Origin: Acidobacteriaceae bacterium
GTDB lineage: Bacteria > Acidobacteriota > Terriglobia > Terriglobales > Acidobacteriaceae
Reading direction: 5' to 3'
Length of the DNA stretch: 32,703 nt
NCBI GenBank assembly: GCA_025352065.1
Contig: JANXUC010000067.1
Coordinates: forward strand, 1 to 32,703
How positions within the stretch are numbered: the first letter of the stretch is position 1; every line of letters begins with the position of its first letter. Shown here one piece after another: positions 14,651-23,560 of this stretch. The position numbers and the translations under genes are program-made. Under the pieces are notes generated by a model. That model saw only the letters and a program-made list of their open reading frames with translations, had not been told where the DNA came from and searched no databases.

Positions 14651-16870
14651 CTAGAACAATCGCCCAATCGAAAAATTGACTTTCGTTCGACCAGTCGGGC
14701 TGATGCTGCCTGCCAGAGCCACCGGTCCTAGAATCGTTTCCGCGAGCGCGCCAATGTTGATGCTGTGGCGGGCAGTTATTCGTCCGAAATCATCGAAGGC
14801 CGAACCCGACTCGAAGGCTCCAATGGCATACACCTTCTTCCCCACGAGCACAGGCAGGCGGAACAACTCGTAGCGATACCCGACGGACGCGTAGGCGTAG
14901 TGGTTGCCAAGAAATTCGTCACGGCTGTAGGCGCCCAAGCGGAACGGGCCGCCGAGCGAGAACTTCTGGAAGAAACCGGCGTCCCGACTGAAGCTTGTTC
15001 CAAAAGCTCCTGTTCCAAAGACTGATCCCTTGGCCGTAATCGGGATAAACTCCGAACCGCTCAGCCTCAGTTGTTGGAAAGAATGGGTGACTCCAGGAGC
15101 GTGAATCACATGATCCACCTCGGCAATAAAGCGTGCGCCACGGCTGGGGATGTTTGGACTATCCTGCCCTTCGAAATCGAACTTCGCGCGCAGCAAACCA
15201 TTGTTCCCGCTGGATCCGAGCAGAGTGTCCGCTCCCACCACTGGCGACAGTGCGCCGTTGAAAAATTCATAGCCCACGCGAACTTCACTACGGCGGCCCG
15301 AATCGTAACCTACATCAAACCCCGCGCCTAGCCGGCGGTCGTGATACTCGGCAATCTGATGATCGCCCTGAAACGTGGTGCGCGCCTGCTTCATGTAGAA
15401 TCCGCGTGGAGCGACAAAGAAGCGGCTTGTCCCAATGGGCTGGTAAAACTCGCTGGCAATAAAATTGGTGCCGCCCAGCACAACATCGCTGCGCCATTCG
15501 CCGCCATGCTTGCGGACGTCCATCATCGTAATGCGGAATCCCGCGGAGAAATCGAAATTTCCGGTTCCCGATCCCTGCACATTCACCGCGAGATCCATGA
15601 AGGGCGGACCGTAGGTCTTTTCGTGCGCGCGAATCCGCACACCTGTTCCACCCGGAGAAGACAAATCTTCATAGCCGAGCAGGTCAAATCGCCCTTCGCC
15701 GGTAAAACGAGTTAGGTCGGTTTCCAGATGAGAAATATCGAGTTCCTTGCCAGCGTACTTACTCAGCGCTGCCTGGAGCCTCACCTTTTCGTTGCCCGTG
15801 ACTCCAGTAATTTCGACCTGCGCCACTTTAACTTCGGGAGTGCGTTTGCGAGCGTAACGTTGCTGCAGATGCTGCCGCCATTCATCCTCGGTGAGTGCAT
15901 AGGGCGCCAGAGCGCTCAGACTCTTCCCCGCACCTTCATATCCCAGCTGGATAATTTTCTCGGCACTCAGGAAATCAGCCGCCGAAAGTTTACCTAAATC
16001 CGGAGCGATAACCACGTCAGCCAGACTTCGGCCACGCCGCTCATTTTCAAGCGTCACGATATTCAGTGTCTGATTGAGAACTCCTCCCAGCGTCTGCAAC
16101 TCGCCGCGTCCCGCCAATGGCGACGCAACATCCACGGCGATCACGACTTCTGCCCCAAGATCGCGCGCCACGTCGGAAGGAATGTTGTCGACCAGTCCAC
16201 CATCCACCAAAACTTTGTCGCCGAGATCGACCGGAGTGAACACTCCCGGGATGGCCATAGTCGCGCGCAACGCTTGAGCAAGTTGCCCATCCTTGAGTAC
16301 TTCGGCGTTCCCAGACAACAAGTCGGTGGCAACGCACCGATAAGGAATTGGCAGATTGTCGAAACTTCCAACTTCGGAATAGCCGAACGCGACCCGATCA
16401 AACAACAGTGCAGCACCATGCCCGGGGTTAAATCCGTTGGGGCCAGCTAAACCATTCTTCAATCCCAGCGGGATTCCGAGCTGGTAGGAGCGGTGGTCTT
16501 CCTTGCGGCGAAACGCGAGCTTGTCATAATCCGGCTCGGGGAGCAGCGTCTCGTCCCAATCGATATCGCTGATGAATTCATGCGTCTCGTGCGCCGTCAT
16601 TCCAGTCGCATACATTGCCCCCATCAGGCCGCCCATGCTGGTTCCGGTCACAATGTCGACCGGGATGCGATGCTCCTCAAACCACTCCATGACGCCGACA
16701 TGCGCCAGGCCACGCGCACCGCCGCCGCTCAAGACAAGTGCAATTTTGGGACGTGGTGATGAACGTTGCGGAACGGCTTCCTGCGCGACTGCTGACGACG
16801 CACTCAAAGAGGCGGCAAGGATCGATGTGGCGATTTGAAACAAGGAAGAGCTATGAAAACGAAACGGCAT
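14651..16870 (-). CDS. Patatin-like phospholipase with POTRA and outer-membrane beta-barrel (PlpD-like)
   Basis: The 739-residue protein begins with a signal peptide (1-29, ending AVAQ). The patatin hydrolase domain (about 41-330) has the oxyanion loop GGGARG (49-54), nucleophile S78 in GTSMG and catalytic D223 in VDGGLVDNIP. A POTRA-like segment (about 345-415, VAQVEITGVTGNEKVRLQAALSKYAGK) precedes a C-terminal Omp85-type barrel (about 425-739). The barrel ends in FSIGRLF, with the terminal aromatic residue typical of outer-membrane proteins. This is the architecture of type Vd autotransporters, so the lipase domain is probably displayed at or carried across the outer membrane and cleaves phospholipids. 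GGAG lies eight bases before the ATG at 16870. It follows argS on the same strand after 147 bases and may have its own promoter. Confidence 0.93.
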   Translation of the reverse strand: MPFRFHSSSLFQIATSILAASLSASSAVAQEAVPQRSSPRPKIALVLSGGGARGLAHVGVMEWFEEHRIPVDIVTGTSMGGLMGAMYATGMTAHETHEFISDIDWDETLLPEPDYDKLAFRRKEDHRSYQLGIPLGLKNGLAGPNGFNPGHGAALLFDRVAFGYSEVGSFDNLPIPYRCVATDLLSGNAEVLKDGQLAQALRATMAIPGVFTPVDLGDKVLVDGGLVDNIPSDVARDLGAEVVIAVDVASPLAGRGELQTLGGVLNQTLNIVTLENERRGRSLADVVIAPDLGKLSAADFLSAEKIIQLGYEGAGKSLSALAPYALTEDEWRQHLQQRYARKRTPEVKVAQVEITGVTGNEKVRLQAALSKYAGKELDISHLETDLTRFTGEGRFDLLGYEDLSSPGGTGVRIRAHEKTYGPPFMDLAVNVQGSGTGNFDFSAGFRITMMDVRKHGGEWRSDVVLGGTNFIASEFYQPIGTSRFFVAPRGFYMKQARTTFQGDHQIAEYHDRRLGAGFDVGYDSGRRSEVRVGYEFFNGALSPVVGADTLLGSSGNNGLLRAKFDFEGQDSPNIPSRGARFIAEVDHVIHAPGVTHSFQQLRLSGSEFIPITAKGSVFGTGAFGTSFSRDAGFFQKFSLGGPFRLGAYSRDEFLGNHYAYASVGYRYELFRLPVLVGKKVYAIGAFESGSAFDDFGRITARHSINIGALAETILGPVALAGSISPTGRTKVNFSIGRLF

Positions 16871-17017
16871 GTTGACATCTCCAAGACTTCAGCGCGAGTT
16901 GTTACACAGCAAGCTGGATAGCTAGCTAAAAGGTAGCAGGTCTGAAATTAGCGCGTTGGCGGATGAAGAACGACCGCGCAGGCACAGGCATTTCCGTCCA
17001 TGACTTAGGGACTCTGC

Positions 17018-19057
17018 CTACATGACTCGCGGAACGGGAATACCGAGGAATCCCAGCACTCGGATCAACTCGCGACGCACGACGGCAGCTGTGGCAAGCA
17101 GGAATTGTTTCCGCTCGGCATCCGGCTCGGCCAGAATGGGATGGTGGTGGTAGAACGAGTTAAACATCTGTGCCAGCTGGAAAGCGTGTTTTGCGGCATA
17201 GGCGGGCTCGGATGTGGCAACGCATTGCTCGACTACGAGCGAGGTTCGAGATGCCGCCAGCCAGAGCGTCCAGATTTCGTTGGCTTCCTTTCGTGCGGTA
17301 GCATCTGCAGTGACGCCGGGGCTTAAGTACTTGGCGAAGTTTGCGTCTTTCGAGGAGAATTTGTCCGGATCGAAGCCACCCTTGCGGAAAATATTGGTAG
17401 CCCGCACGACTGCATACTGAACATAGGGTCCCGTTTCACCATCAAAACTCAGCGCTTCTTTGAAATCAAAAGCAATCACCGAGGGCTTGGTGAACTTCAG
17501 CATAAAAAAACGCAGGGCTCCCACAGCGATTTGACGTGCCACTTCGCGCCGTTCCTCGTCCGCGACCTCAGGGTGCCGATCATCCACTTCCTTTTGTGCG
17601 GATGCGATCAGGCGATCCAGCAAGTCATCGGCCTTAACGCCGAATCCCTTACGCCCCGATACCTCGATGTAGGACCGGTCTTTGTCGGCGTCGGAAAGTT
17701 GATATCCCAACTCTGCTGCGCAGCGGGGCGTTAGCGCCACCATTTCATAAGAGAAGTGCGTGTAGTGATCGGCTTTTTCGTCGTGACCGAGGCCGCGCAG
17801 AGCATCAATCACTGTGTTTTGTGCCTCAGACTGGCGCGCGTCAATCACGTTGTAAATCTCCGCTACATGTCCGAAATGCGGATGCTCCCGCTCACCTTGG
17901 ATAGCGGAAACCCAGCAATCCTGGCCGGTTGGGTAGCGATAGAACTTGCGATATCCAAAGTCCTTCCCGAGCAATCCGAATTTCCACATGTGATACGCAA
18001 TGTCTTTGCCAACGTAGCCAACGGTTCCGTTCGAACGCACAATTACTTTCTGATCTTCCTCGGCAACTTCATCTGAAGCTTCGATTTCGGAACCTTTCGA
18101 CACTTCCTCCGCGCGCTTCGTGTCCTCTGTGGTTAAATTCTTTTGCCCTGTGCCCGCCCGCCGCATCACCCAGCAGCCCTTGTTTTTGCCTTCCGCCTCG
18201 AAGGACAGCACGCCACCCGTCTTCAGACGCTCGAACGCCGCATCCCAAAAATGCAAGTGAAGAATTTCGCTTTCACGCGGAAGAAAATCGTATTGAATAT
18301 CCAGCCGGTCCATGGTTTCGAGATGCCGTCGCAGAACGGCGGTGGCAACTAGTTCAGCAATTTCCGACGTTTCGTTGCCGCCGACTTCGAGCGCATGTAG
18401 AACTTCCCCGCGCTTCTTTTCGTTTTCTTTGTCGACCCCATACCACCGCGAAACGCGGGCGTACAAATCCCAGCAGTAGTAGTCAAAACGCGGTTCTCGC
18501 GTGAGCGCTTCAACCTCAGCTCGAGATTTTTTTTCTATATGCAGGAAGCCGACAATCACATCGGCAACCTGCACGCCGGTGTTGTCGATGTAATTCTGCA
18601 CGTCGACGGTTCGACCCGCCGCCCGCAATAACCGAACAAACGTATCGCCGAGAATCGCGTTGCGGAGGTGTCCAATATGTGCGGCTTTGTTGGGATTAAT
18701 ACTGGAGTGCTCAACCAGAATCTTGCCTGTTGCAATATCTGCCAGAGGCTTTTCGTCCGCAGCCACGGCAGCGGCCAACATCTCCCGCTTTACGCGCAAG
18801 TTCAGGTAGCCAGAACCCGCCGCTTCCGCTCGTTCTAATTCAGGAATGCAGCCCAGACCTACGGCAATCTCTTCCGCGATCTTGCGCGGAGCCTTACGCA
18901 GTCTCTTCGCCAGCTCAAATGCGAGCGGCAAAGCATACTCGCCGAACTCCACGTTGGGAGGCTGCTCCATCGCCAAATGCGCGATGTCGAGATCGTAATT
19001 CCGGCGCAGAAACTCGCGCACATGCCCAGCCAGCTTGCGTTGCAAATGACGGTACAA
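17018..19057 (-). CDS. argS: Arginyl-tRNA synthetase
   Basis: ArgS charges tRNA-Arg. The 679-residue protein has the N-terminal Add-1 domain (1-about 95), the class I signature HIGH (127-130) in NPNKAAHIGHLRN, and the divergent second motif typical of many ArgS proteins (SGRKGFGVK, 467-475). The anticodon-binding domain ends in VLGFLGIPVPRVM. The start is TTG 19057, with GAGG just upstream; the ATG before it is out of frame. Between GCWVMRRAG and KVIVRSNGTVGYVGKD there is an insert of about 30 residues (306-335). Its first half, NLTTEDTKRAEEVSK, is the translation of a dispersed DNA repeat. A TACAAT at 19090-19095 (minus) may be its -10. It is divergent from larC. Confidence 0.97.
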   Translation of the reverse strand: MYRHLQRKLAGHVREFLRRNYDLDIAHLAMEQPPNVEFGEYALPLAFELAKRLRKAPRKIAEEIAVGLGCIPELERAEAAGSGYLNLRVKREMLAAAVAADEKPLADIATGKILVEHSSINPNKAAHIGHLRNAILGDTFVRLLRAAGRTVDVQNYIDNTGVQVADVIVGFLHIEKKSRAEVEALTREPRFDYYCWDLYARVSRWYGVDKENEKKRGEVLHALEVGGNETSEIAELVATAVLRRHLETMDRLDIQYDFLPRESEILHLHFWDAAFERLKTGGVLSFEAEGKNKGCWVMRRAGTGQKNLTTEDTKRAEEVSKGSEIEASDEVAEEDQKVIVRSNGTVGYVGKDIAYHMWKFGLLGKDFGYRKFYRYPTGQDCWVSAIQGEREHPHFGHVAEIYNVIDARQSEAQNTVIDALRGLGHDEKADHYTHFSYEMVALTPRCAAELGYQLSDADKDRSYIEVSGRKGFGVKADDLLDRLIASAQKEVDDRHPEVADEERREVARQIAVGALRFFMLKFTKPSVIAFDFKEALSFDGETGPYVQYAVVRATNIFRKGGFDPDKFSSKDANFAKYLSPGVTADATARKEANEIWTLWLAASRTSLVVEQCVATSEPAYAAKHAFQLAQMFNSFYHHHPILAEPDAERKQFLLATAAVVRRELIRVLGFLGIPVPRVM
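18102..18142. repeat. Dispersed-repeat sequence inserted in frame inside argS
   Basis: Reading the minus strand, TTTAACCACAGAGGACACGA is followed by a GC-rich AGGAAGTG part. AACCACAGAGGACAC is the core of a repeat that occurs in intergenic regions of many bacteria and, when translated, gives the word TTEDT. Here it keeps the argS frame and encodes residues about 305-319. Only the core is recognisable and no second copy occurs in this window. Confidence 0.6.
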
Positions 19058-19118
19058 GAATCCTCGCTAACATGTTGGAGAAAAGGATGATTGTAACAAA
19101 TGTACAGCGCGCCCAAGT

Positions 19119-19147
19119 TTGACGCACACTCGCGCGTTCCCTATGAT
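19119..19147 (+). promoter_or_regulatory. Sigma-70-type promoter for larC-metG
   Basis: TTGACG (19119-19124) and TATGAT (19142-19147) are exactly 17 bases apart. Both are one base from consensus. Transcription would start near 19154, about 60 bases before the larC ATG at 19215. Confidence 0.65.
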
Positions 19148-19214
19148 GGGAAGTGCCGCCGTTGCACTCGTTGCGAGACAAATTTCCACGCTGACGCGGC
19201 TGCCCGATCATCCC

Positions 19215-20549
19215 ATGCGCATTGCATACCTAGACTGCTTTTCCGGCATTAGCGGCGACATGTTTCTTGGAGCGCTGATCGACGCCGGTGTGCCTGCGCG
19301 CGTGTTCGAAGAAGCGGTTGCGGGACTGGATATTGGCGCATCGCTTGCAATTTCCAAAGTCGACCGCAGCGGAATTACTGCCACAAAAGTAGACGTGCTG
19401 GTGGCTGGGCAGATCGCGGAGGTGAAGGATTCTCACAACGAACATGGCCATAGCCTCGAAGATGATGGCCATAAGCACGAACATATGCACGGACATGAGC
19501 ACGATCACTCGCATGACCACGAGCGCAAGCATTCTCACGGTCGAGGGCTGAAAGAGATTCGCGAGATCATCGCCCGATCTTCGCTTTCAAACGAAGCTAA
19601 AACTACCGCCTCTGCCATTTTTCAGGCCTTGGGAGCGGCGGAAAGCAAGATTCACAACGTTCCGGTGGAGACAATACATTTTCACGAAGTGGGTGCAGTC
19701 GACGCGCTGGTTGATATTGTTTGCGCCGCCGTTGGAGCCACGCATCTCGCCGCAGATGAATGGGTTTGCTCGCCGCTCAATGTTGGCGGTGGCACCGTCA
19801 AGTGCGCTCACGGCACCTTTCCGGTTCCGGCTCCGGCCACGTTGGAGCTACTGAGGGATGCACCGGTTTTTTCTTCTGGTCCGCAAATGGAACTGGTGAC
19901 GCCAACTGGCGCGGCCATCGTAAAGACGCTCGCCAAGCGCTTTTCGTCTTTCCCTCAGATGAAGGTGCAAGCCATCGGCTACGGGGCCGGTACTCGAGAC
20001 TTCCCTGCCCACGCCAATGTGGTTCGCTTGACGCTTGGAGACTCTCACGTTGAAGTGGCCACTCATCCGCAGCAGGACACTGTTACAGTTATCGAGGCCA
20101 ATATTGACGACCTGAACCCTCAGGTATTTGGATATGCGATCGACTATTTAATGGCGGAAGGCGCTCTCGACGCTTTCGGTGTTCCGGTGCAAATGAAGAA
20201 AGGACGACCCGGCATGCTGCTCACCATCTTGGCCCGCCCGGAGGATGCCTCGCGTCTTACGCAAATTCTATTTACGGAAACAACCACGCTCGGCGTACGC
20301 TCCCGCGATGAGCAACGCCATATTCTAGATCGTCGCTTCGAAGTTGTGCACACACGCTGGGGCGATGTTCGAATCAAGATCGCAAGCCTCAACGGCACCG
20401 TCAGCAACTTCGCTCCGGAATTCGAAGACTGTCGCCAGCTGGCCGCAAAACATCGCGTCCCACTGAAGACGGTGATGCAGGAAGCTTTGTATCTCTATTC
20501 TGGAACACGCTTTTCGGAGCCAGCCTCCGCGAGGACCACCCAAGCATGA
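19215..20549 (+). CDS. larC: Nickel-pincer cofactor cyclometallase LarC
   Basis: LarC inserts nickel into the pyridinium dithiocarboxylate mononucleotide to make the nickel-pincer cofactor used by lactate racemase (LarA) and its relatives. The 444-residue protein starts with MRIAYLDCFSGISGDMFLGALIDAG, the family's clearest signature, and has GAVDALVDIVCAAV and the C-terminal half (EANIDDLNPQVFGYAIDYLM, LTILARPEDASRL). Residues 74-108 form a His-rich loop with 14 histidines, usual in LarC and likely to bind nickel. The reading frame is uninterrupted, unlike the frameshift-split larC of some lactobacilli. An upstream extension to 19119 lacks support and overlaps the promoter. The stop overlaps the metG start by four bases. 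No larA, larB or larE gene is in the window. Confidence 0.93.
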   Translation: MRIAYLDCFSGISGDMFLGALIDAGVPARVFEEAVAGLDIGASLAISKVDRSGITATKVDVLVAGQIAEVKDSHNEHGHSLEDDGHKHEHMHGHEHDHSHDHERKHSHGRGLKEIREIIARSSLSNEAKTTASAIFQALGAAESKIHNVPVETIHFHEVGAVDALVDIVCAAVGATHLAADEWVCSPLNVGGGTVKCAHGTFPVPAPATLELLRDAPVFSSGPQMELVTPTGAAIVKTLAKRFSSFPQMKVQAIGYGAGTRDFPAHANVVRLTLGDSHVEVATHPQQDTVTVIEANIDDLNPQVFGYAIDYLMAEGALDAFGVPVQMKKGRPGMLLTILARPEDASRLTQILFTETTTLGVRSRDEQRHILDRRFEVVHTRWGDVRIKIASLNGTVSNFAPEFEDCRQLAAKHRVPLKTVMQEALYLYSGTRFSEPASARTTQA

Positions 20550-22570
20550 CGCAAAAGTTTTACATCACGACGCCCATCTACTACGTGAATGCGCGTCCGC
20601 ATATTGGACACGCCTACACGACAATTACCTGCGACGCCATCGCGCGCCGTAAGCGGATGCTGGGCATCGATACCTATTTTTTGACCGGTACGGACGAGCA
20701 TGGCCAGAAGATCGAGCGCGCCGCCGAGGCGGCGGGAATTGCTCCGCAGCAACTTACAGACGAAGTCTCCGCAGCTTTTCGTGCTCTTTGGCATCGCATG
20801 GGCTTGACGAATGATGATTTCATTCGCACTACGGAAGAACGCCACAAACTCGGCGTCCAGGCACTGTTTCGTCAGCTGCGCGATAAGGGCTTCATCTACA
20901 AAGGCAGCTACTCCGGCCAGTATTGCGTGTACGACGAGCTCTATGTCGACGTCACCGGCCCGGGCGCTCCCTGCCCTGAATGTGGGCGCCCGACAGAGAC
21001 GGTGAAGGAAGAGAATTACTTTTTCAAGCTGTCGGCATTTCAGGACAAACTGCTGAATCTTTACGCCAGCCAACCGGACTTTGTTCGTCCAGAGACGCGC
21101 CGGAACGAAGTAACGTCGTTTGTACGCGGCGGCCTGCGCGATCTTTCGATCAGTCGTTCGACATTCAAATGGGGCATCCCGGTTCCCGACGACCCCGCTC
21201 ATGTCATCTACGTTTGGCTGGATGCGTTGGCCAACTACATTACGGCGCTCGGCTACGGCACGTCTAATCGCGGATCAGCAGACACATCGCTCTACGACAA
21301 GTACTGGCCCGCCGATGTCCAGATGATCGGCAAAGAAATTGTGCGTTTTCATTGCGTTTACTGGCCAGCGTTCCTGATGGCAGCGGATTTGCCGCTACCG
21401 AAATCGATTGTTGCGCACGGCTGGCTGCTGTTTGAAGAAAACAAAATGTCGAAATCGCGTGGCAACATTGTGCGCGCAGAAACCATTCTTGACGTTCTAG
21501 GCGCCGATGCCCTGCGCTATTTCCTGTTGCGCGAAATCGTTTTCGGCCAGGACGGCTCGTTCTCCTTCGACGCTCTCGTGCAGCGCTACAACTCCGATCT
21601 AGCGAATGGCCTCGGTAATCTTGCCAGTCGCACGCTGACCATGATTCAGCGCTACTTTGGCGGCGTGATCCCCGCTAGCACAATCTCAACGGCTGCGGAG
21701 ATTGTGCTTTCGGAACAGGCAACGCAAGTGATTGCGGACTTCGGAAGATTGTTTGACGACTTTCAATTCTCACGCGCACTGGAATCAGCATGGTCATTAG
21801 TCGGCAGTGTGGATAAATATATTGTCGAGAACGCGCCCTGGACCCTGGGCGAGAAAAGCGATGACGCGAGCAAGGCCCGACTGGGCACAATTTTGTATAC
21901 GAGCGCAGAGGCTTTGCGCGTCGTGACTGCGTTGGCTCATGCTGTGATCCCGGATTCCACCGCGCGAATTTGGAGCCAGATGGGGTTGGGTGATATCCAG
22001 AAATTTGCCCTGCGCAACTTGGATTGGGGACAGCTCGCGCCCGGCACAAGTCTTGGCAAGATCGAGCCAGTATTTCCGCGCGCAGACAAATCGGCGATCA
22101 AACGGATGCACCAGATGGAAGAAGAAAGACGAGCACCCGCAGCCAACGAGCCTGCGCCAACTGCTCCAGCACAAGCTGCGATTGCTGCACCCGTTATTAC
22201 GGCTGCGGTTCCCGCCACCACGGTTCCGGCAGCACCCGTCGATACCAAGATTACGATCGACGATTTCGCCAAGATCGAACTGCGCGTAGGTCTGGTCAAG
22301 GTTGCCGAACGCGTGAAAGGTGCCGACAAGCTGCTGCGGCTCGAAGTTGATATCGGCACAGAAGTTCGCCAAATTCTGGCAGGCATCGCCGAAGCCTACG
22401 ATCCAGAATCCCTGGTCGGTCGCAAGGTCGTAATCGTTGCGAACCTGGCCCCCAGAAAACTACGCGGTCTGGAATCGAACGGCATGATCGTTGCTGCGTC
22501 TCTGGAAGGCGGAAAGCCTGTACTGGCCAGCTTCTTGGAAGATGTGCCAATTGGCGCAAGGCTGAAGTAA
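20546..22570 (+). CDS. metG: Methionyl-tRNA synthetase with C-terminal tRNA-binding domain
   Basis: MetG charges initiator and elongator tRNA-Met. The 674-residue protein shows ITTPIYYVNARPHIGHAYTT with the HIGH motif (19-22), a zinc-finger insert with C-P-E-C (about residue 146), and the KMSKS motif at 300-304. After the anticodon-binding region there is an Ala/Pro-rich linker (about 530-565) and an EMAP/Trbp111-type tRNA-binding OB domain (about 570-674, IDDFAKIELRVGLVKVAERV to the end), which aids dimerisation. The ATG sits in ATGA shared with the larC stop, so the two genes are translationally coupled. A palindromic AT-rich element follows the stop. Confidence 0.98.
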   Translation: MTQKFYITTPIYYVNARPHIGHAYTTITCDAIARRKRMLGIDTYFLTGTDEHGQKIERAAEAAGIAPQQLTDEVSAAFRALWHRMGLTNDDFIRTTEERHKLGVQALFRQLRDKGFIYKGSYSGQYCVYDELYVDVTGPGAPCPECGRPTETVKEENYFFKLSAFQDKLLNLYASQPDFVRPETRRNEVTSFVRGGLRDLSISRSTFKWGIPVPDDPAHVIYVWLDALANYITALGYGTSNRGSADTSLYDKYWPADVQMIGKEIVRFHCVYWPAFLMAADLPLPKSIVAHGWLLFEENKMSKSRGNIVRAETILDVLGADALRYFLLREIVFGQDGSFSFDALVQRYNSDLANGLGNLASRTLTMIQRYFGGVIPASTISTAAEIVLSEQATQVIADFGRLFDDFQFSRALESAWSLVGSVDKYIVENAPWTLGEKSDDASKARLGTILYTSAEALRVVTALAHAVIPDSTARIWSQMGLGDIQKFALRNLDWGQLAPGTSLGKIEPVFPRADKSAIKRMHQMEEERRAPAANEPAPTAPAQAAIAAPVITAAVPATTVPAAPVDTKITIDDFAKIELRVGLVKVAERVKGADKLLRLEVDIGTEVRQILAGIAEAYDPESLVGRKVVIVANLAPRKLRGLESNGMIVAASLEGGKPVLASFLEDVPIGARLK

Positions 22571-22571
22571 A

Positions 22572-22668
22572 CGTTTCGAATTTCAAGAGGCAAGGTTTCG
22601 AGTTTCAAAGTTTCGAGTTTCAAAAGCTAACTGGTTTTGAAACTTGAAACTCGAAACCTTGAAACTCA
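22572..22668. repeat. Inverted, internally repeated TTTCGAGTTTCAA element after metG
   Basis: TTTCGAATTTCAA and two copies of TTTCGAGTTTCAA lie on the left (22574-22624), and their reverse complements (TTGAAACTCGAAA and similar) on the right (22635-22668), around the centre GCTAACTGG. The arms could form a long, imperfect, AT-rich hairpin immediately after the metG stop, possibly acting as a terminator or RNA stabiliser. The internal tandem structure is unusual for a terminator. Confidence 0.8.
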
Positions 22669-22695
22669 AACTTGACTCGGCAACCCACTGAACTT

Positions 22696-23508
22696 ATGTA
22701 CATAGATTCCCACGCTCATTTGGACAGCACGCGTTTCGATGAAGATCGCGCTGAGGTATTCTCGCGTGCCCGCGAAGCTGGTGTCGAAGCTGCGCTTCTG
22801 ATTGGCAGCGGAACAGGGCCTGGTTCGCTCGATTGTGCGATTCGCATTGCCGAGCCCCACGACTGGGTTTACGCGACGATCGGCATTCATCCTCACGAAG
22901 CCCAACTCGCAAAGGAAGAGGACTTCACGGAAATGGCAGCTCTCGCCAAACATCCCAAAGTGCTGGCATGGGGCGAGATTGGGCTGGACTATTTTTACGA
23001 TCATTCCCCTCGCGAGATCCAGCAAGCGGTGTTCGTTCTTCAAATGGAACTCGCGAACGAGGCCAAACTGCCCATCATCATCCATTGCCGACCCTCGGAA
23101 AACAGCGAAAACGCCTGGGACGATACGCTGCGATTGATCGAGGAACACTGGAAATCAACCGGACTTGGCGGCATCCTGCACTGTTTTACCGGGACGCTCG
23201 ACCAGATGCGCCGCTCGCTGGACCTCGGCTTTATGATTTCCTTCGCTGGCAACGTCACTTTTCCGAAGGCGCAGCCGATTCGCGATGCCGCGCTGCAGGT
23301 GCCGCTCGACCGCATGTTCATTGAGACAGATTCGCCTTTCCTTGCGCCAATACCCTATCGCGGAAAGCGCAACGAACCGGCTTTCGTGGTGGAAGTGGCG
23401 CGTCGAATCGCCGAACTCCGCAGCCTGACCCCGGAAGAGGTAGGTCGCCAGACCACGGAAAACTTCCGCCGTTTCTTTTCCCTTCACGAAAAGGCCGACG
23501 CAAGGTAG
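22696..23508 (+). CDS. tatD: TatD-family metal-dependent deoxyribonuclease
   Basis: The 270-residue protein is a TIM-barrel hydrolase of the TatD family, which acts as 3'-5' exonuclease on DNA and RNA ends. The first metal motif is H6-A-H8 in MYIDSHAHLDS. Further ligands are E in GEIGLDYFYDHSP, H in PIIIHCRPS, H in GILHCFTG, and D in the closing ETDSPFLAPIPYRGKRNEP. The segment after the last motif (VVEVARRIAELRSLTPEEV) is also typical. The start at ATG 22696 removes an eight-residue upstream extension that overlaps the repeat. It often lies directly after metG in bacteria, as here. Confidence 0.95.
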   Translation: MYIDSHAHLDSTRFDEDRAEVFSRAREAGVEAALLIGSGTGPGSLDCAIRIAEPHDWVYATIGIHPHEAQLAKEEDFTEMAALAKHPKVLAWGEIGLDYFYDHSPREIQQAVFVLQMELANEAKLPIIIHCRPSENSENAWDDTLRLIEEHWKSTGLGGILHCFTGTLDQMRRSLDLGFMISFAGNVTFPKAQPIRDAALQVPLDRMFIETDSPFLAPIPYRGKRNEPAFVVEVARRIAELRSLTPEEVGRQTTENFRRFFSLHEKADAR

Positions 23509-23560
23509 CCTTACTAGGTGAATCTTCGGCCAAACTATAGAATCTTAAGGATCAGACGCA

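Noticed and set aside
17018-19057. ArgS lacking a canonical KMSKS motif, considered as a defect
   Set aside because: Many ArgS proteins lack it, and SGRKGFGVK is in the expected place, so this is normal for the family.
19119-19214. Longer larC with an upstream start
   Set aside because: The extension covers the TTGACG-N17-TATGAT promoter and has no family similarity; the family begins MRIAYLDCFSG at 19215.
22572-22668. Short regular TTTCGAGTTTCAA words considered as a CRISPR array
   Set aside because: The words are 13 bases with almost no spacers between them and occur in both orientations, so this is an inverted repeat and not a CRISPR array.
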